From: Owenia fusiformis
Taxonomy: Eukaryota > Annelida > Polychaeta > Sabellida > Oweniidae
NCBI GenBank assembly: GCA_903813345.2
Contig: CAIIXF020000009.1
Span: 13,654,347 to 13,718,346 of the forward strand
Direction of reading: 5' to 3'
Length of the DNA stretch: 64,000 nucleotides
The notes under the pieces were generated by a model. It was not told the DNA's origin. It searched no databases and saw nothing but the letters and a program-made list of their open reading frames with translations. The position numbers and the translations under genes are program-made. Shown in pieces: positions 22,335-34,500 of the stretch. Every line of letters starts with the position of its first letter. Positions within the stretch are counted from its first letter, which is position 1.

Positions 22335-25300
22335 TCACAAAACCAATATTTTCCAACCTTCACGTTCACAAGAAAATGCAAAGTAAAGTTGTATATTTGG
22401 TTGAGGTGTTGGTTGTCCTGGCATAGACATTAGCCCAGGTATGGTGGGTGTGCCAGATTCAGAGACATCTATTGCCCAATCAAATGTCACAGTCTTGTTG
22501 CTTATTTCTATTGTCACTCTTATTTTATTGTTTTGTAAAACTTCTGTGTCAATAGTGAGTACAGAGCCTTTAGTTAAACTTGGTAGTTTTGTCACCTTTT
22601 CTTTGCCATCAATAAATATTGATCCTGAAATCAAACATGATTAATCACTGATTAAAGGTAGAATAAAAAATCCTGTATCATTCTTTAATGGATGGATGCA
22701 TGTACAAACCCATACACATAAAGCAGGGTATGGCTTATTCGTAAGTATGACTATTATTATTACTTATCATATGCGTATAAGTACTGCTAAATACCTTGCA
22801 TAGTAACTAGTAGAGTACCAGGTTGACACAACGAGGCACCCTCCACTCTAGCAACACTGAGACCCAGGCCTTCATGTCCGTCCTCTACACCCTCAGACAT
22901 GTCACCCTCTGCAACCTGTAGCACCTTGAACACCATACTGTGGCCACAAATAAAACTGTCATGGTTGGAGTAAATGATCCTAGGTTTATTAGTCCTACTT
23001 ACTAATGTTGTATTGTCACTGATAAGTTTAAAGCCATCTACACCAGAGCACCATTCTGAAAAATAGGACAAGAGGATGGATGGATGAACAGGCTTTTAGA
23101 CTCAGTAGATTCTCAGGAGTCTAATGTCTTTAGACCCTCTTGCTCCAGAGTCTAATAGCTTTTCTGGAGTCTAAAGTGTTTTTTCCGGAGTCTAATTTTA
23201 CATTTTTGTCACATTATTTGTGGTAAAACTCTTCAGAAAATACATAAAACTGGATACAAACAAGGAATAGGAAGTCAGAAACCTTTTACAAATGCATATT
23301 GTAATTAAAATAGGAAAATAATCTTAAATAGTATTTTGGAGAGTATACTAATATGATATCTCTGATCTCACATGGGGGAGGAGTAGTTCAATACAGCGAA
23401 AAATCCGGACTCTAAAAATTTCGTGGTGAGTACCCTGAAATGAGTTGAATAATTATTCCAATCTTCTCTAAATTCGTTAACATGCCACAAAACAGATCTT
23501 TGATAAAGAATGTATAGAAAGAGAGAATTATTTACCATGATGAGGTAGGGAAGTTATCCCAACACGTGGCAAGCTCCAGGGAGTCCAGTCACCCTCAGCT
23601 TCAGAACAACAGGCCCTCAGTGTGTACTGCTTATTGCACTGAAGTCCTGTCAATATATAGCTACACCCTTCACCTACAATCATGCAGTAATACACATATA
23701 CATGCAGTTGAGTACATGTCTTTAAATCTAGCAGTGCAAATTGCAATATGGAGGAATACATTTATCACAATATTTTTGAAAAGAGAACTCTGTAGATGAT
23801 TTTGAAAAAAGAATGGTCCTGTTTAGTATAAAAGGTCTGATCCCCAAATAATACTCAAGGGTTCACAGACTCGAAGGATTTATATGTGACATAAAAACTA
23901 GTTATGTGTCTAAAGAGTAGAGATGGACTACATCTAATAGTTTTTGACATTGGAAATTACCTATATATGCATCTTTGAAGACTGTGCCACAATCCTCATC
24001 ATTGCTGGATCTACCATAGCAGTACTGGAGTCTGTAGCGACCTGCCTCCAGACAAGACTCATCTGGCTACAATGTGAAAGCAGTAATCATGTCAGAAACA
24101 TTACAATGCATTGATAATAATTTGCTTTACTGCTTTGTCAATGATATGTTGTTGGAATTCTTAAATTAAAATTTTGCAAGAAGGCAATTCAATGGATGTC
24201 ATTCAAGTCATTCAGAAAATAAGTTTAATAAGTTTAAAAAGTATTTCCTACCTCAGACCACTTGACTAACAGAGCCCCAGGCCTTTCTAGTATGTCCGTT
24301 ATCTGCACTGGTCCTTTAGCAAACACCCTGCCGCACTCATCAATGGCTTCTGTCATTTGACCAATCAGAGAGCCAGGAAGATCAACACTGATGCATGCTA
24401 CATCTGAGAGCAGAGGAACCTCAGGAAGGCTGAAATGTTTTTTGTTTTTATGTTACTGTATAACAGAAATTTCCAACAAATATTTACAATAGCTAAAATT
24501 TCCTCATAGAAAAAGTCCTTATTCTGAATGAAATGTGAAGATGTAAAGCTGAACATGGATATGAAACTCATTAATGGCACATTAAAATGAACAACAATAA
24601 AAGACTTTTAAACCTGGTGGGAGTTTTGGTGTCTGCTTTAGCCTTGAACATTGTCAGGCCTTCCCTATCTTCTCCAGCCATTAACAGAGATTTGCCTGCA
24701 AGCAATGAACATAGATGTCATAACAGAACTAGTATGTTACCAAAGCTTTCAATAGGTTCATGAGAGAGAAAGAACGGTTTTATATGTCTCTGCTTATAAT
24801 AATTCACTTTGCTTACAGTTAAGTTTCAAAAATCTTAATTTTACCTTAAAAATGTCAAAATCCTAAACTCTATACAAAGTTTTAAATAAAACAGAAGAAC
24901 TGGGAAAAGCACTGAAAACGGTCTTACCTTCATTGAGCAGCTTCGTGGTGTCTACCATGCCTGTTTCAATGAGTGCTTGACAGGCAATCAGAGGGCCAAG
25001 AGAATCATTCTCTATCTTAGACACCTCAGAGATCAACTCTCCTTGCCTTTTATCTAAGCTGGCATGTAGTGAAACTTTCAACTCTTCAAAGAATTTCTTT
25101 ATCTCATTCTTGGACTTATCTGCACTATGTGTAACCTGCAACATTAGATGCCATATATAAAATACCCTGCAACTGTAGACACATGCACTTCATGTAACCT
25201 GCAACATTAGATGCAATACATAAAATACTCTGCAACTGTAGACACATGCACTTCATGTAACCTGCAACATTAGATGCCATATATAAAATACCCTGCAACT

Positions 25301-27415
25301 GTAGACACATGCACTTCATGTAACCTGCAACATTAGATGCCATACATAAAATACCCTGCAACTGTAGACATATTGCACTTCATGTAACCTGCAACATTAG
25401 ATGCAATACATAAAATACCCTGCAACTGTAGACACATGCACTTCATGTAACCTGCAACATTAGATGCTATACATAAAATACCCTGCAACTGTAGACACAT
25501 GCACATCATGTAACCTGCAACATTAGATGCCATACATAAAATACCCTGCAACTGTAGACACATGCACTTCATGTAACCTGCAACATTAGATGCTATACAT
25601 AAAATACCCTGCAACTGTAGACACATGCACTTCATGTAATCTGCAACATTAGATGCTATACATAAAATACCCTGCAACTGTAGAGACATACACTTCATGT
25701 AACCTGCAATATTAGATGCTCTTCATAAAATACCCTGCAACTGTAGACACGTGCACTTCATGTAACCTGCAACATCAGACACATATTGTGAGGCCTGATA
25801 TTTACCTTAAACATTGCTAATACCCTGTATATGATAATTTTTTTGTTTCAAGAAAATTTGTTTGTGACTCAAGAAATCGATCTCCTATTTTGAAATCAAC
25901 AAAAAATTCTTAATACACATTTTTACATGAATTCTTTAGACAATATGCCTCTTCTAAAATCTGTGTATAACACTGTATATCATTGTATGGTATATGAGCC
26001 ATGTTGAGGTAGAGCACCTGACCTTCTTAACCTGTATGAGGCTGTATATGCGTTACAAGTAAAATGTAATATTCTATTTATGTTTTAAAACACCTGAATT
26101 AATAAATATGACCGAAAGTTATCAAGAAATGTGTTGTAGTTCAAAAATGAAAAACCAAAAATAAACAAGGCAAAATGTCAATCTGCTATACATGTATGTT
26201 ACGGACACCAAACACAAACCGCTGGATGCCGAACACAAAACACCAACCCTCAGACATCATTCACAAATAAGCTGGAGACTATAACAATATGTCACCACCT
26301 CTGGTATATATTTATAAATAATTTTAAAAATAAGTCATATAAATATGCTCCTTTTGTTTGAAAATGGTCAATTATACAGGGTGTCCCAAAAAAGGAAACC
26401 AAGATTAAATTGCTAATTTCTCAAAGATGAATAATGTTAGGGAACACTCGCATGTACCACCATTTTCAACATTATGTCCTCTTTCATATGATATCAAGAT
26501 TTTCTATTTTCCTCCACAGATGACTGAGATATGAAGGATTTAAGTGACCATGCCAGAAATGGGTTTGTGCCACTTTCAGCCAAGTCAATTTCATGATCAT
26601 AACATAGTGATAAGTAACAACAAACATCAGGATATTACTCTTTCATTTATTCCAATTAAAGTTACACTTATCATATTTAACACCCCTTTTGAATCGCCAT
26701 GTCCATTCAAAGTTGTTATAACCCCAGTGTCTTTTAACATGACCCCCATTCCTTTCAATGCAAATGTCTGCCCTAGATCTCATTGCACACACTGCATCCC
26801 TGATGATGTCTCTCTGTTCCTCTTTTAGAATCTTCCCTGCTGCAACAATCCTGGTCCTTAGATCATCAACATCTCTTGGTGATGTTGTGTAGACTTAATA
26901 CTTGAGATAACCCCATAGCCATTTTAATCCCTCATTGCTCAGTCATTCATGATAGAAAAAGTGGCACAAACCCATTTCTGGCAAGGTCACTTAAATTCCT
27001 TAGAACTCAGTCATCCATGAAGGAAAATGGACAACTTTGGTATCATAAGAAAGAAGACATAATAATTGAGCAAAATTGAGCAGGCTATCTAATTATGAAC
27101 AATCATCAAATTGATACCGTTAACAAATTAGTTAAAGCCTCAAGGTTGGACAGTAGATAGACAAACTTGCAAACATTTTATAACATCTAAATATCAGGGA
27201 GTTACTCTAATTGTGTTTTTGTGATCCTTGTAATACAGCCTACAACAGTAGTGCCTGAAAACATATCAATAACAACCGACAAATGCAGATACTTTGATGT
27301 GAATTACCTGTGTCTTTGCTGCATTAAGAGATTCTGTTAGGTCTACTAGTTGTAACTTATGCTTACTGGCATTGTCTATAGTCTCCAGGAGACACTCTAT
27401 CAAACCATCCTCCAT
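22335..27415 (-). CDS. CRLF3: Cytokine receptor-like factor 3
   Basis: Orphan cytokine-receptor-like protein; insect relatives respond to erythropoietin. Eight exons, from the ATG: 27308-27415, 24928-25135, 24614-24695, 24252-24429, 23961-24066, 23536-23673, 22795-23055, 22335-22624. They sum to 1371 nt, 456 residues against 442 in human. Order: N-terminal coiled coil (about 1-105, with LDKRQGELISEV), the linker SLPEVPLL, a fibronectin type III domain with WTPWS in place of the receptor WSXWS motif, then PHEW and a SPRY-like C-terminal half ending WKILVL. No signal peptide or membrane helix, so it is probably intracellular. An acceptor lies just before the ATG (exon from about 27418), implying an upstream untranslated exon. 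Intron 1 holds an acceptor-copying minisatellite and a transposon remnant. Confidence 0.93.
25136..25765. repeat. 63-bp minisatellite carrying splice-acceptor copies
   Basis: About ten copies of a 63-bp unit in CRLF3 intron 1. On the minus strand each unit reads ...CATCTAATGTTGCAG|GTTACATGAAGTGCATG... The real exon junction at 25136/25135 reads CATCTAATGTTGCAG|GTTACACATAGTGCAG. The polypyrimidine/AG region and the first exon bases are therefore repeated in every unit. Because 63 is a multiple of 3, the array gives long spurious open frames. Confidence 0.95.
26375..27065 (-). mobile_element. Degenerate Tc1/mariner-type transposon, right end lost
   Basis: Begins TACAGGGTGTCCCAAAAAAG. About 26460-26575 matches, inverted, about 26955-27060 (shared words: GCCAGAAATGGGTTTGTGCC, GATGACTGAG), a long terminal inverted repeat whose outer right part is missing. 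Between them the minus strand of about 26894-26697 encodes DVDDLRTRIVAAGKILKEEQ and, further on, CIERNGGHVKRHW, resembling the C-terminal end of mariner/IS630-type transposases (RI..A...I...Ci..nGGH). No complete transposase remains. Confidence 0.65.
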
Positions 27416-27564
27416 GCTCTGAAATGTATTGAAACATCTGATAAAGCTTAGATCAGAGAAGATAAAAAAAGAAACATTTTGTGTCTGGAATATCAGGCCC
27501 ATATTTCCTGAAAATGTGGAACTACCTTTTTGCTTTCTTGAAGGAAAACCTGCTCTTTCCCACA

Positions 27565-30500
27565 TACAGGGCGATCCAAAAAAGAGAACCCTCCAATAAT
27601 AAAATAATTACTTTAATACTTATCATATGTAATCAGCTTCATTTTTCATGTACAGAAACTAAAATATATAAACGACAATGTAAGACTAAATCAATTACAT
27701 AACGTTCATTATTTTTCTTGTTATGGTCAATTAAAAAATGTGCCCACTTTTGTCAGAAAAGAAAATGTACATGTAAGATTATCATGTCAACCAAAGGTTT
27801 TTGGTCATGTGATCACATGACCTTCTGCCAAAGTGTTGGCTGCTTGTTTCCAATCTTGGTAAAATCATATGGAAGTAAGTTTCAAAAGAAACATTGACTC
27901 AAGTCCGTGTCCCCAACTGTGAAGAGTGACTGGTTGATTGTAGGTGGTCGGGCGGGAGAAGAGAAACACACAACAAAATAGAACAAAGAACCAAACTGCC
28001 GACAAATAGTAGTGTATACCAGTACAGCACAACAACAACAATCATAAACTTATGAATAAATGCCACTCGGCCTGTGATACAAACTGTAACAACTCAATCG
28101 TTGATGTGAGGCCAGCATACAGGGACTGCCTTGGAAGAAGGTGGTGATATACAGTCAACTAGGAAGGGCCAAGGGATCTATCATTAGAAAAAGTTTCTCA
28201 GTTCAGTCTATGAAAGGTAATCACTGGGAACCTCCACACTTTATTTTTACCAGAAAATAACACGGGGGCATAACGTGACGTGAGTTTCTTTATTGAAATT
28301 CCGGTGATCACAAAATGAACAAAGCACAATTCATTTTGAATCTTCAACGCAATATATTGTATCAGATGAGTATTTACTACCTCAAGAAATTTCTCTTGCC
28401 AAGTCTAAATCATAAAATAATGGTCTACCCTACCTTAATATTGCAGAAATGGAGAAAAATCTAAATATTTTGAGATTCACATTTACAGGACGTCTACCAT
28501 TTTGAACGATCACGTGATATTAAGATTACGTTGTCACGTGATGTATAAATTTATCAAATTCTCACCATGTTCTCATCATTATGCCTTGCAACTTTGCATT
28601 TGAATCAAATAACCCAGATGCGAGTAGAAATAATCTTGATTTACGTCATTAAAAATTCAAAATTCAGTCAAAGTAATATCATATTTGAAATCCACATGTA
28701 AAATTACATCTAGAAATGTGGTTTTAAAAAGTGTTTATCAACTTTGAAAAATTAATTTTCTTTGAAAATGTGACTTCTAACTCGGGGAGATTCCCCATAG
28801 ACCCCATGCTATAAAATCACAAAAAATGAAATATCTTTTCTTTTAGTGGTCAGATAATATTTTGCTTTACTGGACATATTTTCATTAGTATAAGTATCAG
28901 ACACATAAGGGTTATATGAAAATTGAGCCACTTAAATTGATAATATTCAATTTAAAGGGAACTTTCTTATATACCTGCCATGTTAATTGACCCGAATCAG
29001 CCACCTGGTGGTGAAACTGGTAACTACCTACTCGCATTTGGGTAATTGAACACTTTTAAAAAAAATCATACACAGGTTGCCAGGAGCTCACGTCTGACCT
29101 TTGATTTTAGATTTGACCTTTGCCCTCAAACTGAAACCATCATGAATGTTAGTCTCACCAAAAGGTCAGAAACATCATAAGGGGCTCTATAATTAAGGTT
29201 GCAATCTAAGATCTGGTTCTCTATTATTTGAGTGACAAGTGCCACAGTTCAAAGATCGAAAGGAAAATCTTATGACCCAATCATCCATATTGAAAACAAA
29301 ACCCCAATATCCTAAACTATTGACACCCAAAAAACTTTACTTTGACAACCCCTCTCATACTCAAATATGTAACAAATATACACAGTAAAACCTGCCTGAT
29401 GGAACACCTTTCTGTATGGACATGTTCATATTCTATAACAATTTGGCAAAAATACCTTGATATTTAATCTTCTTGACAGGGTGGCCATAATATTTTTAAC
29501 CGGATGGCAAGTAATTTTCAATTTTTCAAAAGGGACTGGTGAAGCTCAAATTATCGTAGAATACTCTGTATTACCATGGGCTCTACCACCTCTGATAGAG
29601 CCCATGGTATTACAGAGTGATTCTCAATTAATACAAAATAATCTTTATTACAGGGCAATATTCAAATAATTTTAAAATATTCTATATTACAGGGTGATTC
29701 TCAATTATTGCAAAATAATCTATATTACAGGGCAAGATTCAAATTATTGTAGAATATTCTATATTACAGGGTGATTCTCAATTATTGAAAAATAATCTAT
29801 ATTACAGGGCAAGATCAAAATTATTGTAAAATATTCTACATTCAGACACGATATGGTGAGATACAAGTAGAAGTTAGTGCAAAATATTCAATTAACAGGG
29901 CTTATGCTTAGCACTTAAGTAATAAATATATAATACCCAAAACTGCTATATGAATGACAAACACAAATATTGTTTTTCACCAATTTTATTGGGCCCACTT
30001 TTTTACAAATTTTATTTTTGTATGATTAACAAAATAACATGTACATTTGTAACAGATAGCCTTCCCAATTGCTTCAGGTGCATAATAGTAACATTCTATT
30101 GTTAAAAGTACTCATAAGACTAAAACAATGCTTGGTTCTTCTACATTTAGATTGGTCAAAAGTGACAATGCATGCCTATTGCATATCTGTATTTATATAT
30201 ATATATATATTCTTTACATATACTCAGTATGTGTCATCGAGATTTCAGGTCTAAGGTCAAAACTGGAATTTTCAACATGTGTTACTGTATTCAAATAAGT
30301 ATTTCAGGAAAAAGGCTTGATTTTAGCCAAAATGACACTCATATTTCTTAGAACTTGACCTAAACCCCTTTTCACTATATACACATGTAAATGCATATTC
30401 CCCTCCATTCATATTACTGCGATAATATCCAACTAGTTTTATACAATATTTACATTTGAAACTTGAATATAATATTAAAATACTGCAAATGAAAATGCAC

Positions 30501-31549
30501 AAGCATTCACCCAAAATTAGATGGGAACCTCTCGATCTTGGAAATAGCAACACCATGGATCAGCAAATTATAACAAACAATATATTTTGCAAAGAAAATT
30601 ATGTGCAATTCTAGGATAGTTGACTATTGGTGAGGGTAAAGCTTCCTCATTTGGGCATCAAAAAAGTGTAAGTCTCCATTCAAAGTAGTTGGCTGATGTT
30701 TAAAATTCTCACATACTTTGCCCTTGATTTTCTTGTTTGTATCAAGTATACATGTATTTTATAAAAATGGATTAAGGCCAAGGGCTTCACTATATCCCAA
30801 AACGGCACTATTTGGAAGATGGTGGATGGAGAGTTTCATTATATCCATTTGAAATTCATTCATTGAGATAATAACATAATTGTACATTTTAAACATAATG
30901 CACAAAAACAATGTATTTTATGTATTAATAGTGAATCAAGTTAAAGGCAGAATTAGATCTGGGTGGTGACAAATTGCAAGCAACATGTACAATTGACCTA
31001 CCAATGTATTCTTTATTTTAATAAAAAAAAGGTTCACAGCTTGTATGTTATCCATTGGTGAAATTATATACGATCCAAACAGCTCAACTTGCCAAAAATG
31101 TGTGAAAATGTTTACTGATTAATAAATGTTGTGACCACATTTATAAAATAAAAACAGGTATTAAAAATCTTTAGTTTTCCTCAAATAAAGTAGAATTAAA
31201 ACAGTTTTTGTTTCGTTTGCTCGCTAGATCTGACACTACCTTTAACTTGAGGTCAATTGAATTTCCCCTTATGTGATTTACCTTTCCATTGAAAAGTGAA
31301 TGTTTAATCTGAATTGCACATTGGTTAGCGTTTACAATCCCCTGGTCTGTAACTTGTCTACAATATAAATCCATCTCAATATAACGAATTAGATGGAGCA
31401 GTTGATATTGCGTGATAGTTCCAGGCAAGAAGACAGCAAATAAGAGAATGCACCATTAGCAGCAGTTTAATTCTCTCTCTCTATATATATGTATGTGTGT
31501 GTATCTAAGCTGGTGGTCCCCCTTATATTCTGGGATGTTGAGAGATTGT
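27565..31549. other. Gap between CRLF3 start and TMF1 stop
   Basis: Holds the CRLF3 upstream untranslated and promoter region and the TMF1 3' region, with no further gene seen. A mariner-like terminus (TACAGGGCGATCCAAAAAAG) starts at 27565. A near-perfect 56-bp palindrome lies at 29563-29618, followed by a 78-bp tandem repeat to about 29850. An (AT)n run lies near 30195-30212 and a GGCAGAAT-family copy near 30945. Confidence 0.55.
29563..29850. repeat. Palindrome followed by about 78-bp tandem repeat
   Basis: 29563-29618 is a hairpin with 20-bp arms around a ten-base loop (TACCATGGGCTCTA / TAGAGCCCATGGTA at the centre). From about 29608, three units of about 78 bp follow, each with TATTACAGGGTGATTCTCAA and TATTACAGGGCAAGAT. 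Confidence 0.8.
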
Positions 31550-34500
31550 TCACTGAGTCCTTAACAGCTGGTCAATCTGAAATAACAATTTACAAGCATT
31601 TTGTAATTAGTCAACAATGTTATAAAAATACAACACACATAATTATGAATGTTCACACATATAATTCTCACAATACAACACATTCAACCCAAACATATCA
31701 TCTTAAATGAACATTCTTTTTCTTTGAATAATAGACATATATGACAATGAAATGTAAAACTGTACTCTCAATAAATTATAAGTGGTAATACAATGCAATA
31801 CAATACAATACAACACAAGACAACAAGAGATGTTGAAAATAGCACAAGTAAAACCTTCTATACCTGTGTTTTGTACATTTCTTTCACATCTGCCAGATCC
31901 AGCCTGAGTTCTTGAACTTGTTCTTCCTTCTCTCCATACATCAGTAGCATTGCGTTGTAGCGACCATCTAGCTCCTGCAAACATGAAATAACACATGCAA
32001 ATGAGATCCTCATCCAGGTAAAATGCAAAGGGAAATGGGTCACTGCTAGTGCCTAGGTGAGAATAAACTGTTTTCCTATTTTTATTTAATTTTCAAATAG
32101 TTATTTTAGGAGGTTCTATCTGTCAGTGTTAGCTCCATTGAGCATATTTCAATAAAGCAATTCATCTATGACTTCCCATGCTAGCATCTGCCAACAGAAC
32201 AATTCATGTATGACTACCCATGTTAGCATCTGTCAACAGAACAATTCATCTATGACTACCCATGTTAGCATCTGTCAACAGAATAATTCATGTATGACTA
32301 CCCATGTTAGCATCTGTCAACAGAACAATTCATCTATGACTACCCATGTTAGCATCTGTCAACAGAACAATTCATCTATGACTTCCCATGTTAGCATCTG
32401 TCAACAGAACAATTCATCTATGACTACCCATGTTAGCATCTGTCAACAGAACAATTCATCTATGACTACCCATGTTAGCATCTGTCAACAGAACAATTCA
32501 TCTATGACTACCCATGTTAGCATCTGTCAACAGAATAATTCATCTATGACTACCCATGTTAGCATCTGTCAACAGAACAATTCATCTATGACTTCCCATG
32601 TTAGCATCTGTCAACAGAATAATTCATCTATGACTACCCATGTTAGCATCTGTCAACAGAACAATTCATCTATGACTACCCATGTTAGCATCTGTCAACA
32701 GAACAATTCATCTATGACTACCCATGTTAGCATCTGTCAACAGAACAATTCATCTATGACTACCCATATAAGCGTTGTGATTCAAGTTCATACATTTTTA
32801 TTAATTTTTACATATCAAACATACTTTGCTTAAAAATACTTAATATCTTTGGTACTTTTCTGGTACATTCGGTACATTTTATAACCATTTGAATTGGACT
32901 TTACTCCATAAATGTTGTCCAGATAGGTTCAAATCAATTCTAACAGACTTACAGTATATTTCTCCCTGATATCCTCTAAAACATCAAGTTTTTCCTGAAG
33001 TTCATCATTGTGGGTAGATAAGTTGACTAGTTCACGGGCCATTGACTCCCTGGTCCTCTCCAGACTCCCAATTTCACTCTAGTGGAGAAATTAGAGACAA
33101 CAACATATAGTGCATATATAGGTTCAGTTCAGATACAATAGTGGAACCTATAAAGTGAAACACCTCTATAACATATCCATAAGTGGAACACTTATAAAAG
33201 TCCCAAGTCCCGATGACTTAATGTTATACACAATTCAGCAAGAAAAAACACCCCCCAAACGAACACTTTTAGAGGTACCAAAGTGTTCCACTTACACAGG
33301 TTTTAGAGGATTCTAAATAAAATTTGACTTTCAAAAATAATTTAATGAAATTGTAAAAGTAATTTTTTTAGGGACAAGAATATGTATTTGAATGGTGTCA
33401 GGTTTGAAACATGTATACACAGTAGTCTATTCTCCCCTATTGAACTATTATGTCCTATCTTATGTCCTAGGTCACCTGTAATTGTAGAATCTCTCCTTCC
33501 CGCAGTTTTAGCTGTGATTCTAGATTCTCCATAATGGTGGCAGCACCAGTCTGACGCAAGCTATCATAGAGACTGGCCTTGTTGCCATTACTTGATGCCA
33601 GCATCAAAGTACGCTCTAACACTTCCTCCTAAACACAAAAGAAATACAACTACAAATAATCTCTCTTGCTTAAAATATATTTTAGTATAAAAATGGGCAT
33701 CCAATCCAGTTTTAAAATTAAAATCTTATTCCTAAGTATAATAGTATAGCTCCGAAAGGCGATTAACATGAAACAAAAAGGAAAGGGCATTGACATGCAA
33801 AATGTCCCCAACTGGCATTTGTTACAGACGCGGACAACCGAATATCAACAGTCGAAAACCATCCACAAAAAATTAAACAAAAACTATAACAATTATGTCA
33901 TCATTTGTGGTGTTGACATAATAAAATGATCTGGTAAAGCTGAACTACATGTACATAAATTCATAACATGTACCTGAGAAAGTGGCATTATAGCATTCTC
34001 ACTCGTGACACTGCTCTGTCTAGAGTGACTCTGTCTAGGGCTACGACTGGGAGGTGTACTGCTAGCCTTCATGGCTTGTAGGTCCTATAAACGCACAACA
34101 CATAAACGTAAACTTTATTAGGCATCAGATACACTGTAAATAACATTTTAATGTCCCCTCTTAAGATCTCATTGAATCAATTTAAAATCTAGTCCAGAAA
34201 TTGATGAGGATAAAGCATATTATAAATGTAAATTGTACCTTTTCTCTCATTGACTCATGTGCCAGGAGAAGCTTCTTTTTCTCAGCCTCGGTTCTTATCT
34301 TTTCCATCTCAAGCTGGTTCTCCAGCAGAATCTTCTCCTTCTTCAATTCTTGGAGGTCATGGTTCAGTGAGTGTTTCAATGCTTCTAGCTGGGCACTCTC
34401 ACTGCAATAAATCAGTAAATTAGTCACAATAAATAAATTAACTTTCCCTCTCTTTTTTGATTTTTAAAAAGCAATCAATTCACTAGCTACGCAAAGGATT

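Noticed and set aside
25125-25698. Open frames of 78 and 121 codons (GYMKCMCLQLQ repeats)
   Set aside because: Translation of the 63-bp array. They might matter only if an internal acceptor were used, which is reported as a finding rather than a gene.
32168-32833. 221-codon open frame on + strand (MTTHVSICQQNNSS repeats)
   Set aside because: Translation of the 42-bp intronic minisatellite; the unit is a multiple of 3 so no stop arises. It is antisense to a TMF1 intron, with no gene signals.
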